From the NCBI GenBank assembly GCA_035294325.1, contig DATGLE010000218.1:1-23474 (forward strand): a stretch of DNA of 23,474 nt. Direction: 5' to 3'. Below the pieces are notes generated by a model. It was not told where the DNA came from. It worked only from the letters and a program-made list of their open reading frames with translations, and searched no databases. This document shows, piece after piece, positions 6,369-13,677 of this stretch (its first letter is position 1; every line of letters begins with the position of its first letter). The position numbers were made by a program, and so were the translations under genes. The stretch is from DATGLE01 sp035294325. GTDB lineage: Bacteria > Chloroflexota > Ktedonobacteria > Ktedonobacterales > Ktedonobacteraceae.

Positions 6369-8699
6369 CTACTTCGCCGAATGCAGCGCCTCAAACACGC
6401 GCTCGGGCGTAATCGGCAATTGTGTGATACGCACGCCCACGGCATCATCGATGGCGTTGGCTACCGCCGCTCCGACGGGGATCACTGGCGGCTCGCCTAC
6501 TCCCTTCGCGCCAAAGGGACCGAGCGGTGCCGGGATCTCGATCATGATCGGCGTAATGCGCGGCACGTCCTGGCTATGGGGCAGCGCGTAATCCATGAAG
6601 GTCGAGGTCAACAATTGCCCGTTCTCGTCGTACTGGAGACCCTCAAAGAGCGCCCAGCCAAGCCCTTGCGTCACGCCGCCATGGATCTGTCCCTCGACCT
6701 CTGCCGGATTGATCGCGCGTCCCACGTCCTGCGCCGCGACATAATCGAGCACGCGCACCTCGCCCGTATCAGGATCAACAGCCACCTTCACCAGATGCCC
6801 GGCATACATCGGCGATGTCGTCGCATTGGCGGAACGCCCACGACCATATACAGGCTCGAAGCGGCCACCAAAGCGCATCGAAGCCGATGCGATCCTCTTC
6901 AATGGCACGCTCTTCGTGGGCACGCCCCTGACGATTACGTTGCCATCTTTTATCTCAAGATCCTCAACCGAAGCCTCTAGCATGTTGCTGGCAATCGACA
7001 AGACCTGCTGGCGCGCGTCGCGGGCAGCTGCCAGCACCGCCGCGCCCATCGTGTAGGTCGTCTTACTGCCACCCGTGCCGCCGCTGTAGGGCATGGTATC
7101 AGTATTGTCGTGCGCCACGTTCACCGCATCGGGAGAGAGACCCAGGCCCTCAGCCGCCAGCAGCGCCAGCGATGTATCGGATCCAGTCAGGTCAACTGAG
7201 CCGACGACGACGGTGAAGGTCCCATCGGTCTCCATACGGCAGGCTGCAACCGCCGGCTCCGTGCCGCCGGGCCAGCCGCCCACTGCAACGCCGATGCCAA
7301 CCTTCCAGCCTTTCAACTCTTCGGGCGGCTCCTTTTGCTGCGCGCGATTCACCCACAGCGGATGCTTCTGGAGTGCCTCCACGCATTCCAGCAGGCCGAT
7401 ACGCGGCCATTGCGGGCGGCGCGGATCGGTTGTCGGATCGCCCTCCTTGAGCACATTTTTCGCGCGGAACTCAAGCGGATCCATGCCCAGTTCCTTACAC
7501 AGTTCATTGACCGTCGATTCAAGCGCGAAAGCACATTGGGGCGCATTGGGAGCACGATAAGCCCCAACGCTCACCTTGTTGGTCAGCACTTCGTAGGCGC
7601 GAATATCAACATTGGGACAGCGATAGACCCCGGCGAGCAGGGGACCGGCCAGGCCGGCGGCGGCTCCCGGATAGGCGCCCGTGTCGAAGATAGCCCTGGC
7701 CTGGAGCGCGACCAGAGTGCCATCGCGCTTCGCACCAAGTTTGATGGTAATTACCGTCTGCGGCGCAGGATTACCGGCCAGCAGGTCCTCCTGGCGAGTA
7801 TAGACGAGCCGCACCGGTTTGCGGAGTTTGTGTGCAACAGCAGCAGCCAGTGGCTCGTGAAGGCCGAACTTGCCGCCAAAGGCGCCGCCAATGGGCACTG
7901 GCTCCACGCGGATCTGCCGCTCCGGGATATTGAGCGCCTGAGAGATATCGGAGCGCACGCCGAATAACCCCTGCGAACTGGGCCAGACGGTTAACTGGTG
8001 CCCCGATGGGCTGGGTGAGACCGTTATCGACTGCGACTCCATGTACGACTGGTGTACCGGGCTTGTCCTGTAGGTGCGCTCTACAATTACATCGGCCTCT
8101 CTCAAGCCCGCCTCGATATCGCCGAGGCGCACCCGCGCCTTGTCGCTGACGTTCTGCGATAGCTCCTCGTCATCCTCCGCCTTCTCACCGGAGACGGCTG
8201 CATGCGCGCCTCCTCCGGCAATTTCCGAAGCTTCATTTTTGCCGCGCTGGCGGGCGAGCGGCGCGCCGGGCTGCAATGCGGCAACCGGGTCCATGACCGG
8301 CGGCAGCGGCTCATAGTCAACATCCACTGCGGCTGCGCCATCCTCGGCGGCAGCCTCCGTCTCTCCGACCACGACAGCGACGGGATGGCCGCACCAGCAC
8401 GCTTCCCGCAGCGCCAGCGGGGCCTGGGAGCGGGCGGTGCTATCAGCATGCGCCATACCCAGCGTCTCACCCGTGTAGACGGCGACGACACCCGGCGTTG
8501 CCAGCGCGGCGGAGGTATCGATGCTGACGATGCGCGCGTGAGCATAGGGGCTGAGCACGAGCCGGGCATGCAACAGGCCAGGAAGCGTCACATCACCGGC
8601 ATAGCGGGCGCGCCCGGTTACTTTATCCGGCGCGTCAATACGAGGGATCGATTTGCCGACGGCAGCCTGCGGCATGGTTGGATCAACTGTTTGCGTCAT
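6369..8699 (-). CDS. Xanthine dehydrogenase-family molybdopterin-binding (large) subunit
   Basis: The 776-residue protein has the aldehyde oxidase/xanthine dehydrogenase a/b-hammerhead domain (about 15-135) and the Mo-cofactor domains. GGAFGGKFG (271-279), VGAYRAPNAPQ (378-388), the GTGGSKTTYTMG region (541-552) and the catalytic glutamate E736 in KGVGEPP are present. The CO-dehydrogenase loop AYRCSFR is absent, so it is not form I CoxL. It should hydroxylate a heterocycle or aldehyde using molybdopterin. Unusual is a charged, low-complexity insertion at about 147-190 between the hammerhead and cofactor domains. The FAD (CoxM-like) and 2Fe-2S (CoxS-like) subunits are not adjacent. The ribosome site is weak (TGGAG, 12 nt before the ATG). 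Confidence 0.9.
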   Translation of the reverse strand: MTQTVDPTMPQAAVGKSIPRIDAPDKVTGRARYAGDVTLPGLLHARLVLSPYAHARIVSIDTSAALATPGVVAVYTGETLGMAHADSTARSQAPLALREACWCGHPVAVVVGETEAAAEDGAAAVDVDYEPLPPVMDPVAALQPGAPLARQRGKNEASEIAGGGAHAAVSGEKAEDDEELSQNVSDKARVRLGDIEAGLREADVIVERTYRTSPVHQSYMESQSITVSPSPSGHQLTVWPSSQGLFGVRSDISQALNIPERQIRVEPVPIGGAFGGKFGLHEPLAAAVAHKLRKPVRLVYTRQEDLLAGNPAPQTVITIKLGAKRDGTLVALQARAIFDTGAYPGAAAGLAGPLLAGVYRCPNVDIRAYEVLTNKVSVGAYRAPNAPQCAFALESTVNELCKELGMDPLEFRAKNVLKEGDPTTDPRRPQWPRIGLLECVEALQKHPLWVNRAQQKEPPEELKGWKVGIGVAVGGWPGGTEPAVAACRMETDGTFTVVVGSVDLTGSDTSLALLAAEGLGLSPDAVNVAHDNTDTMPYSGGTGGSKTTYTMGAAVLAAARDARQQVLSIASNMLEASVEDLEIKDGNVIVRGVPTKSVPLKRIASASMRFGGRFEPVYGRGRSANATTSPMYAGHLVKVAVDPDTGEVRVLDYVAAQDVGRAINPAEVEGQIHGGVTQGLGWALFEGLQYDENGQLLTSTFMDYALPHSQDVPRITPIMIEIPAPLGPFGAKGVGEPPVIPVGAAVANAIDDAVGVRITQLPITPERVFEALHSAK

Positions 8700-8727
8700 A
8701 GAAACAACTACTCCAGAAAACGTAAGT

Positions 8728-8861
8728 ATATCCTGGGCGCCCTGCTGCTATTTGCAGCGCGGGCGCACCCAGGATATCAAATCAAACTGCTTCTCTGCAC
8801 ACAGTGCAAAGTGTATCACAATTTTACGACGCTCGTCAGGAGCGAGCCTGTGTAAACAGGC
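8728..8861. repeat. Hairpin cluster upstream of the molybdenum hydroxylase gene
   Basis: An imperfect inverted repeat runs from ATATCCTGGG (8728-8737) to CCCAGGATAT (about 8768-8777), with GC-rich, partly mismatched inner arms around TATT. Further on, GCTCG (8831-8835) pairs with CGAGC (8843-8847), and GCCTGT (8846-8851) pairs with ACAGGC (8856-8861) around GTAA. These would lie in the 5' leader of the minus-strand hydroxylase gene or 3' of the microprotein frame. The rest of 8700-8916 shows nothing else. Confidence 0.5.
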
Positions 8862-8916
8862 GATGGAAAGTCCTTCTTCATGCGAGGAGGTCAGAACAGG
8901 GGATGCACCGTTAGTG

Positions 8917-9018
8917 TTACACTGCCTTCTGCCGCTCAAGTGCACGTTTGAGCAAACCAATGAGGGCGATGGTGCCAAACCAGGCCGCGACAAGCGCCCA
9001 GGATCGACGATTATCCAT
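8917..9018 (-). CDS. Possible 33-residue single-pass membrane microprotein
   Basis: The frame starts with ATG (9018-9016) and stops with TAA (8919-8917). AAAGGAAG lies about 7 nt before the start, a good ribosome site. The protein has a basic start (MDNRR), a hydrophobic helix from W7 to L23 containing ALVAAWFGTIALIGLL, and a basic C-terminal helix (KRALERQKAV). This looks like a small membrane peptide with positive charge on both sides. No family is recognised. Support is the ribosome site and the composition; homologues with conserved frame would be needed to be sure. It lies between the unknown gene at 9106 and the hydroxylase gene, all on the minus strand. Confidence 0.5.
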   Translation of the reverse strand: MDNRRSWALVAAWFGTIALIGLLKRALERQKAV

Positions 9019-9105
9019 CTTACTGCTTCCTTTCTTTAACTCTGCGGCCAGCCTTCCATTCTCTCTATCATAGCACATAGCGCGGCATACCAGGCGAAGC
9101 CGGCG

Positions 9106-9939
9106 CTAGATTTCTTGTCCGGATGCATCGCGCTCGGGACGATCCACGAAACGATCACTCTTGAGATTGTTGAACCAGGGCGAGATTATCTCACGGTATC
9201 CAACAACCACATGCTCGGCATAGGGACTCAGTGGCTCTATCGGCGTCACCACGCGCCACGAGCGCCGCCCGGGGAGATCTGAGGGCCTCAGGGTCACGTT
9301 CACCCCTAGCTTGTTCATGACCTGCATATTGCGGGACGCCAGCTCCTGGTGCGGCACGTATGCATAGATGGGAGATTCCATCTCCGCCAGTTGTTGCTCT
9401 ATCTGGTGCGGCAGGTGCCCGTACTGCTCGCAGGCGATGCGTACCTCCCTGAACAGATCCTCCTCTGGTAGTGTGAAGATAGACTCCAGCGCTCTCATCA
9501 GGTTCATGCCGCGATTTAGCAAAACGAGGCGTCCATGCGCGAGACGCTGCGCCAGTCCGTCATCTTTATGCCGGCGCGTGGCCTCATGCACCTGGCGCGT
9601 GATATCGGCCAGTGGCAGCATATCTAACTTGCGATACAGAAAGGCTACGACGCTGGCTGTATCCTCTTCCACCTGCCAGCGCCGCAAGAGTTCCAGGCTG
9701 TACCTCCCATCGTATTCTTTGATGGTTTTATATACGCTGAGCAGCGCCGATTTACACTCGCACACCCAGAGGGCATGCAGATAACCTACAACGTAGGAAA
9801 TGGGAAACGTCGAAAAACGCCGCTGTCCATGCACATCCTGTACGAATTGAAAGCAGGCTTCAAACTCAGGTTGCAGGCGATCAAAAGCCGCCAGCTTCTG
9901 ATTTACCAGGTCTCGCGTCGCCGGGACTGTCGTAGCCAT
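9106..9939 (-). CDS. Unknown protein, about 277 residues
   Basis: I do not recognise this gene. The preferred start is the ATG at 9939, with GAGGAG about 7 nt before it; a TTG at 9954 is in frame but overlaps that site. The protein is soluble, mostly helical and rich in charged and aromatic residues, with no membrane helix, signal peptide or known motif. The middle (about 85-150) has alternating charged helices including RRWQVEEDTASVVAFLYRKL. The C-terminal part has short strands (SWRVVTPIEPL, EHVVVGYREI) and ends in a polar tail. A two-domain helical then beta layout is my reading only. It stands between a microprotein frame and a palindrome element. Confidence 0.75.
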   Translation of the reverse strand: MATTVPATRDLVNQKLAAFDRLQPEFEACFQFVQDVHGQRRFSTFPISYVVGYLHALWVCECKSALLSVYKTIKEYDGRYSLELLRRWQVEEDTASVVAFLYRKLDMLPLADITRQVHEATRRHKDDGLAQRLAHGRLVLLNRGMNLMRALESIFTLPEEDLFREVRIACEQYGHLPHQIEQQLAEMESPIYAYVPHQELASRNMQVMNKLGVNVTLRPSDLPGRRSWRVVTPIEPLSPYAEHVVVGYREIISPWFNNLKSDRFVDRPERDASGQEI

Positions 9940-10031
9940 AGCTGTACTCCTCAATAAGAGACTTCCAGGCCGTCCTATCTATACTTACACCACGGCTTCT
10001 CGCCCAAAATAGTGACGCATTATATAGACGT

Positions 10032-10145
10032 TCGCGCGGCTTCGCCGCGCCAGGGATCTAGCTGGTTGTGTGGACAAAATGCGCTGTGCGCATTTTGTCC
10101 ACACAACCAGCTAGATGAGGCGAGCATCGCAGGTGCGAGCAAGTG
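10032..10145. repeat. Complete palindrome element with both flanking modules
   Basis: Left flank: hairpin GCGCGGC-TTC-GCCGCGC then CAGGG (about 10034-10055). Palindrome: perfect 29-bp arms 10056-10084 and 10088-10116 around TGT, with inner stem TGTGGACAAAATGCGC. Right flank: GAGCATCGCAGGTGCGAGCA (about 10121-10140), a diverged copy of the module near 312 and 3607. It is the best full-length example of the family. It lies between the minus-strand genes at 9939 and 10162. Confidence 0.88.
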
Positions 10146-10161
10146 CGGGAGGCGGCAAGGG

Positions 10162-10911
10162 CTACTGACCTTCCGGTTTCACTACCGTTTTATAGTAATC
10201 ACACAGGTCGGTCAGTACACATCTTTCACAACGCGGACGGTCATAGACACAGACGCGCTGCCCATGCCTGAGCAATCCCTTATGAAAATTGTAGATGCTC
10301 TGCGCATCGTCGGGGAGCAAAGCCTGCAAAAGATCGTGCGCATTATCAGCCGACACCTTCTTGCCAATCAGGCCCAGCCTGATAGATACCCTCCACACAT
10401 GGGTATCGACTGGCAGAATAGCCTTTCTTGCACTAAAAAGCAGCACGCAGGCCGTTGTCTTCGGTCCTACTCCGTCGAAGCGATTCAGCCATGCGGCGCC
10501 TTCCTGTACCGGAAGATCGCGCAGAAAATCAAGGTTCAGGCTACCGCGCTCCCCGGTGATCTGGCGCATAATCGCCTGGAGACGTGGCGCTTTTACCTCC
10601 GGCCAGTTCACATTAGCGATGGCATCCTGCACCTCGCTTGTGGGTGCATCCCTTACCCCTTCCCATGAACCAAAACGCCGCAAAAGGTTATCATAGGCGG
10701 CGGCCGTCTGCTCATCACGCGTCCGATGAGAGAGGATGATATCAACGAGCTGGCTCATCGGATCTTTCGTTGACCAGGGAGCCACCCCATAATATTCTGT
10801 CAGACGACGTGTGACCTCGAGAGCTTTCCTTGAGAGTGCGGCAATATCAGATGATGGATATCCATAGTCAGTACCATTCCGCCCGCGTCGCCCGTTTTGT
10901 TTCACTGGCAC
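10162..10911 (-). CDS. nth: Endonuclease III-family DNA glycosylase/AP lyase with 4Fe-4S cluster
   Basis: The protein has 249 residues. The HhH-GPD domain shows ILSHRTRDEQT (59-69, compare LS-x-x-T-x-D), the helix-hairpin-helix FDGVGPKTTACVLLF with lysine K151 at the Schiff-base position, and D169 in VDTHVWR. The C-terminal cluster loop is C221-x6-C228-x2-C231-x5-C237, the exact spacing of endonuclease III. It should remove oxidised pyrimidines and nick abasic sites. It is about 40 residues longer than E. coli Nth, mainly an N-terminal basic extension, and the start is uncertain: the GTG at 10911 has no clear ribosome site. The HhH reads GPK rather than GRK, so a sister subfamily is possible. 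Confidence 0.87.
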   Translation of the reverse strand: MPVKQNGRRGRNGTDYGYPSSDIAALSRKALEVTRRLTEYYGVAPWSTKDPMSQLVDIILSHRTRDEQTAAAYDNLLRRFGSWEGVRDAPTSEVQDAIANVNWPEVKAPRLQAIMRQITGERGSLNLDFLRDLPVQEGAAWLNRFDGVGPKTTACVLLFSARKAILPVDTHVWRVSIRLGLIGKKVSADNAHDLLQALLPDDAQSIYNFHKGLLRHGQRVCVYDRPRCERCVLTDLCDYYKTVVKPEGQ

Positions 10912-11047
10912 TATTCAGCTTTCTATGTGAACTGTCCTGTCACGTTTGACCTTGATAAAAACCATTCTCCGCACTCTTATGGCACCCTCCGTCCTTCCTA
11001 GTGTATCACATGCCCTCGACATTTCAAGGCCAGGCATGGACTTTTCG

Positions 11048-11129
11048 GGGCGATTTAAAAGTTGCGCTACAGGACTCCATCATGCGTAGTAGCGCGATGA
11101 GCGCGCCGCTACGGACTTTTAAATCGCCC
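11048..11129. repeat. 82-bp inverted-repeat element (MITE-like outline)
   Basis: GGGCGATTTAAAAGT (11048-11062) is a perfect inverse of 11115-11129. The 52-nt interior contains a second imperfect inverted repeat, GTAGTAGCGCG (11086-11096) against CGCGCCGCTAC. It lies in the 420-bp gap between the glycosylase gene and the small gene at 11334. It does not match the TGTGG palindrome family. The core GTAGTAGCGC recurs at 23088-23097. No coding capacity. Confidence 0.6.
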
Positions 11130-11255
11130 TGTGGACTTTTGACCAGATGTTTTTACTCTGAATCAGACCTTTAGATCAATACCACCCCATCAACTCCACT
11201 TAAAGGAATAGAGTACTGGCCCATTGCCTTGCTCAACATTTTAACGGAGATTTTA

Positions 11256-11284
11256 TTGACACTCGCCCAGCCTCAGAGTAGATT
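11256..11284 (+). promoter_or_regulatory. Sigma-70-type promoter of the small gene at 11334
   Basis: A consensus -35 TTGACA (11256-11261) is separated by exactly 17 nt from TAGATT (11279-11284, 4 of 6 matches to TATAAT). Transcription would start near 11291, about 43 nt before the ATG at 11334. It is the clearest housekeeping promoter in the window. Confidence 0.65.
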
Positions 11285-11333
11285 CTTCTGGAATCTATTT
11301 TATCGTCCATCTGGTTGTTGAGAGGAGCGAGTC

Positions 11334-11552
11334 ATGAATAAGGAGGCACCTCCGAGGATTCGGGAAGCTATTCATAAGCTGCTGCACTACGGATTTCAAG
11401 AATGCACAGAAGAGGCCAGCAGACAAGATAACACGGAGTATCTGTGTGCCTTCGAGCCTGTGGGCGAGGGAAAGGGTGTACGCTATTGCTGTGAAACAGA
11501 AGATGATCTTTTCACCCTGCTCACCCTGGTGGAAGCTGCGGCTTCGCCATAA
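11334..11552 (+). CDS. Small acidic protein of unknown function (72 residues)
   Basis: No family is recognised. The ATG is preceded by GAGGAG about 6 nt upstream and by a good promoter, so expression is likely. The sequence begins with an amphipathic helix (RIREAIHKLLHYGFQECTEE) and then forms short strands (TEYLCAFEPV, GVRYCCETEDDLFTLLTL) ending AAASP. This alpha-beta outline with four cysteines (including a CC pair) would fit a small soluble adaptor, but that is speculation. A weak stem AGGCC/GGCCT with a CTTTCTCT tail (11556-11585) follows the stop. Bases 11553-11937 hold no clear gene apart from a doubtful 29-codon minus-strand frame at 11636-11725. Confidence 0.7.
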   Translation: MNKEAPPRIREAIHKLLHYGFQECTEEASRQDNTEYLCAFEPVGEGKGVRYCCETEDDLFTLLTLVEAAASP

Positions 11553-11937
11553 GACAGGCCATCACGAAGGCGCGGCCTCTTTCTCTGCAAAATGTAGCTC
11601 CCATGCGCCTGCCATCGGACGGGAAGGATTTTCTGTTAAACTACATCGCGCGTCAGCCGGGTAGCGAACTCTTCGCCGCACTTGCCGTTACTAAAGATCC
11701 ACTCCACCTCCGTAATGCGGACCATGCCCCCCTTTGAAGTGACGCGTTTGCACTCTTGAAGCTGCACAGGCTACACGCGCACGAGGACGAAGTTGGAGAT
11801 CAACCGGGCATTGACCAATCAGCATCCTACAGCAGAAAACTAATCCACCAACATTAGCCCCTGTCAGCGTTTTTAGAAAAGATATGCTGTATTCTATGAT
11901 GTCTGTTCATGATACCATTGTTCTCAGGAGGGAACAT

Positions 11938-12897
11938 ATGCGCTGTTTCATCACAGGTGTGGCAGGCTTTGTGGGTTCGCATCTCGCCGAGCGTTTGCTG
12001 GCTGACGGACATGAGGTCTGCGGCCTCGACGCCTTTACCAGCTACTACCCACGAAAGTTTAAGGAATGGAATCTGGAAGGGCCGCGCTCCTGGCAGCGTT
12101 TTCGTTTTGTCAAGGCCAATATCCTCACCGCTGATCTGCCGGAACTGCTGGAGGGTGTGGATTGGGTTTTCCACCAGGCCGCCCAGCCCGGAGTGCGTAC
12201 CAGTTGGGGCAACGAGTTTGGTCAACATATTGATTGCAATTTGATAGCGACGAGAGCCTTGCTGGAAGCTGCCCTGCGCTCCAGCAACGTGAAACGCTTC
12301 GTTTATGCCTCATCTTCATCCGTTTACGGCAACACCACCCTGCCCGCACAGGAAGATGCGCCGCTGCACCCTGCCTCACCCTATGGCATCACCAAGCTGG
12401 CCGCGGAGCAGCTTTGCACGCTCTACCATCGCAACTTCGGGCTGCCCTCTGTATCGCTGCGCTACTTCACGGTCTACGGGCCGCGCCAGCGCCCCGATAT
12501 GGCCTTTCACCGCTTCTGCACGTCGATACTGGAGCGCCGGCCCATCGTTATCTATGGCGACGGGGAGCAGACACGCGACTACACCTACATTTCCGATATA
12601 GTCGAGGCCAACATTCTCGCCGCTACCAGCGAGCAGATAACCGGAGAGGTCATGAATATCGGGGGCGGGACGCGGGCAAGTTTACACGACGTAATCCGGC
12701 TTCTGCAAGAGATCAGCGAGGTTCCCGTGTCTGTAGATTTCGCCTTACAGCAGCCCGGGGATGTGCTTCATACTTTCGCTGATACCGGGCGAGCGCGCAG
12801 GTTAATAGGCTATCAGCCAGGCGTTGCTTTGCGCGAAGGACTGGCCCGGCAGTTCGAGTACTTCTCGCGTCACCATCGCCCCCTGCTCATCGATTGA
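11938..12897 (+). CDS. NAD-dependent sugar epimerase/dehydratase (extended SDR)
   Basis: The protein has 319 residues. The Rossmann motif is G7-x2-G10-x2-G13 (TGVAGFVGSH), followed by D31 and FTSYYP, the loop typical of UDP-glucuronate or UDP-N-acetylglucosamine 4-epimerases. The catalytic triad is present: S126-128 in YASSSSVYG, and Y149-x3-K153 in SPYGITK. The motifs RYFTVYGPRQRPDMA and GDGEQTRDYTYISD are the usual nucleotide-sugar contacts. It probably makes a sugar nucleotide for envelope polysaccharide; the exact substrate is open. I chose the ATG at 11938 because AGGAGG (11926-11931) is ideally placed; a start at 11884 would add 18 non-family residues. No glycan genes are adjacent. Confidence 0.9.
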   Translation: MRCFITGVAGFVGSHLAERLLADGHEVCGLDAFTSYYPRKFKEWNLEGPRSWQRFRFVKANILTADLPELLEGVDWVFHQAAQPGVRTSWGNEFGQHIDCNLIATRALLEAALRSSNVKRFVYASSSSVYGNTTLPAQEDAPLHPASPYGITKLAAEQLCTLYHRNFGLPSVSLRYFTVYGPRQRPDMAFHRFCTSILERRPIVIYGDGEQTRDYTYISDIVEANILAATSEQITGEVMNIGGGTRASLHDVIRLLQEISEVPVSVDFALQQPGDVLHTFADTGRARRLIGYQPGVALREGLARQFEYFSRHHRPLLID

Positions 12898-12953
12898 ACC
12901 CCAATCCTCATTCTCTTTGACCAGGCGTTCTCACGCCTGTGGCGCTCGCTTTA

Positions 12954-13006
12954 GAAGTATGTACTGTGGCAAATGCGCTTTGCGCATTTGCCACAGTACA
13001 TACTTC
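12954..13006. repeat. Perfect 25-bp palindrome, first of three in tandem
   Basis: Arms 12954-12978 and 12982-13006 are perfect around TTT, with inner stem TGTGGCAAATGCGC. A small hairpin, CAGGCGT-TCTC-ACGCCTG (12922-12939), precedes it. It lies downstream of the epimerase stop. Confidence 0.9.
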
Positions 13007-13041
13007 CTCTCTTTCGCATGCACGCCCCGCGCTCGATCTTC

Positions 13042-13094
13042 GGATGGTAGCTGTGGAAAAATGCGCGAAGTGCATTTTTCCACAGCTACCATCC
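13042..13094. repeat. 25-bp palindrome, second of three in tandem (one mismatch)
   Basis: Arms 13042-13066 and 13070-13094 pair around GAA with a single mismatch next to the loop (ATGCGC against GTGCAT). The inner stem is TGTGGAAAAATGCGC, close to the copy at 12954 in the core but not in the outer arms. Confidence 0.9.
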
Positions 13095-13124
13095 ATTCCT
13101 CGCGCGGCGAAAGAGTAAGGCGCT

Positions 13125-13189
13125 CCCGGGAAGTGGAGTCTGCGGGCAGAACGCCTGCGGCGTTCTGCCCGCAGACTCCACTTCCCGGG
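13125..13189. repeat. Perfect 31-bp palindrome, third of three in tandem
   Basis: Arms 13125-13155 and 13159-13189 are perfect around TGC. The stem is GC-rich (GGGCAGAACGCC next to the loop) and starts with the SmaI-like palindrome CCCGGG. Bases 13095-13124 and 13190-13210 carry GCGCGGCGAAAG and CCGCGCAGCGG remnants of the flanking modules. Confidence 0.9.
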
Positions 13190-13237
13190 CGAACCGCGCA
13201 GCGGTGAGCAGTCAGGAAAACATGCATTCGGTGTTAA

Positions 13238-13281
13238 ATAAGAAGAAGATAAGAAGCCTATAAGTCGCTGATAAGAAGACT
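13238..13281 (+). promoter_or_regulatory. Four direct repeats at exact 11-bp spacing (putative operator)
   Basis: ATAAG occurs at 13238, 13249, 13260 and 13271, so the repeats are exactly 11 bp apart. Three of the four units read ATAAGAAG; the third reads ATAAGTCG. An inverted copy, CTTCTTAT, is at 13299-13306. Tandem 11-bp direct repeats are the usual binding pattern of OmpR/PhoB-type regulators. They lie about 90-130 nt before the start of the small gene at 13369. Confidence 0.55.
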
Positions 13282-13341
13282 TAGATCTCTGAAACTTTCT
13301 TCTTATGCTATCCGTACTAATCGCAGAGATGCAAGGAGATG

Positions 13342-13363
13342 ATAAGAGCAGCATAAGAGGGAG
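13342..13363 (+). promoter_or_regulatory. Second pair of 11-bp ATAAGAG repeats overlapping the ribosome site
   Basis: ATAAGAG occurs at 13342 and 13353, again 11 bp apart. The second unit runs into AGAGGGAG, the ribosome site of the gene at 13369. A regulator bound here could block transcription, or an RNA-binding factor could block translation. This is inference from the spacing. Confidence 0.4.
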
Positions 13364-13368
13364 TATTT

Positions 13369-13623
13369 ATGAGATATATGTCTGAAAATCTCTTCTCGGA
13401 TGAAGTGTCTGATCTGTCCCTGGACGAGATTGATGATCTCTTCTGCCAGTTGGAGCCAATAGAGCCGCCCCCCACACTGATCGAGAACATTCTCACGGCC
13501 GTGGCGAGGCTGCCCCGCCTGGCTTATACTCATCCACAGTGTTATACAGAGGCAGAGCCGCCCGCTCCACCGGAATCCGTTGAAGGGCTTGTGGTACGCT
13601 ACGATCATCTCCAGCCATCTTAA
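13369..13623 (+). CDS. Small acidic protein of unknown function (84 residues)
   Basis: No family is recognised. The ATG at 13369 has AGAGGGAG about 5 nt before it; a second ATG at 13378 is possible. The first half is acidic and helical (LSLDEIDDLFCQLEPIEPPP). A proline break is followed by a helix (TLIENILTAVARLP) and then a Pro-rich acidic tail. The LIENILTAVARLP segment after Pro-Pro recalls regulatory peptides such as cytoplasmic anti-sigma tails, but there is no zinc motif, so I do not assign a role. It is preceded by 11-bp phased repeats, which suggests tight control. It ends in a palindrome shared with the convergent gene. Confidence 0.65.
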   Translation: MRYMSENLFSDEVSDLSLDEIDDLFCQLEPIEPPPTLIENILTAVARLPRLAYTHPQCYTEAEPPAPPESVEGLVVRYDHLQPS

Positions 13624-13677
13624 AGGAAGTGGGAGGGGTAGGAGGGCATGCGGCCCTCCTGCCCCTCCCACTTCCTT
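13623..13677. repeat. 25-bp palindrome between convergent small genes (bidirectional 3' hairpin)
   Basis: Arms 13623-13647 and 13653-13677 pair with one mismatch around ATGCG. The arms are purine/pyrimidine biased (AAGGAAGTGGGAGGGG). The palindrome overlaps the stop codons of both flanking genes (TAA at 13621-13623 and the minus-strand TAA at 13678-13676). Confidence 0.88.

Noticed and set aside
6319..6591. Open frames beginning MART..VRATYHEERK on both strands
   Set aside because: Both are made by the perfect palindrome at 6299-6367, which encodes mirrored peptides; neither has a ribosome site.
6369..8699. Carbon monoxide dehydrogenase large subunit (CoxL)
   Set aside because: The AYRCSFR active-site loop is missing; the equivalent region reads AYRAPNA, and the coxM and coxS partners are not adjacent.
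12954..13189. CRISPR-like array
   Set aside because: The three palindromes do not share a repeat sequence and have no regular spacers; no cas gene is present.
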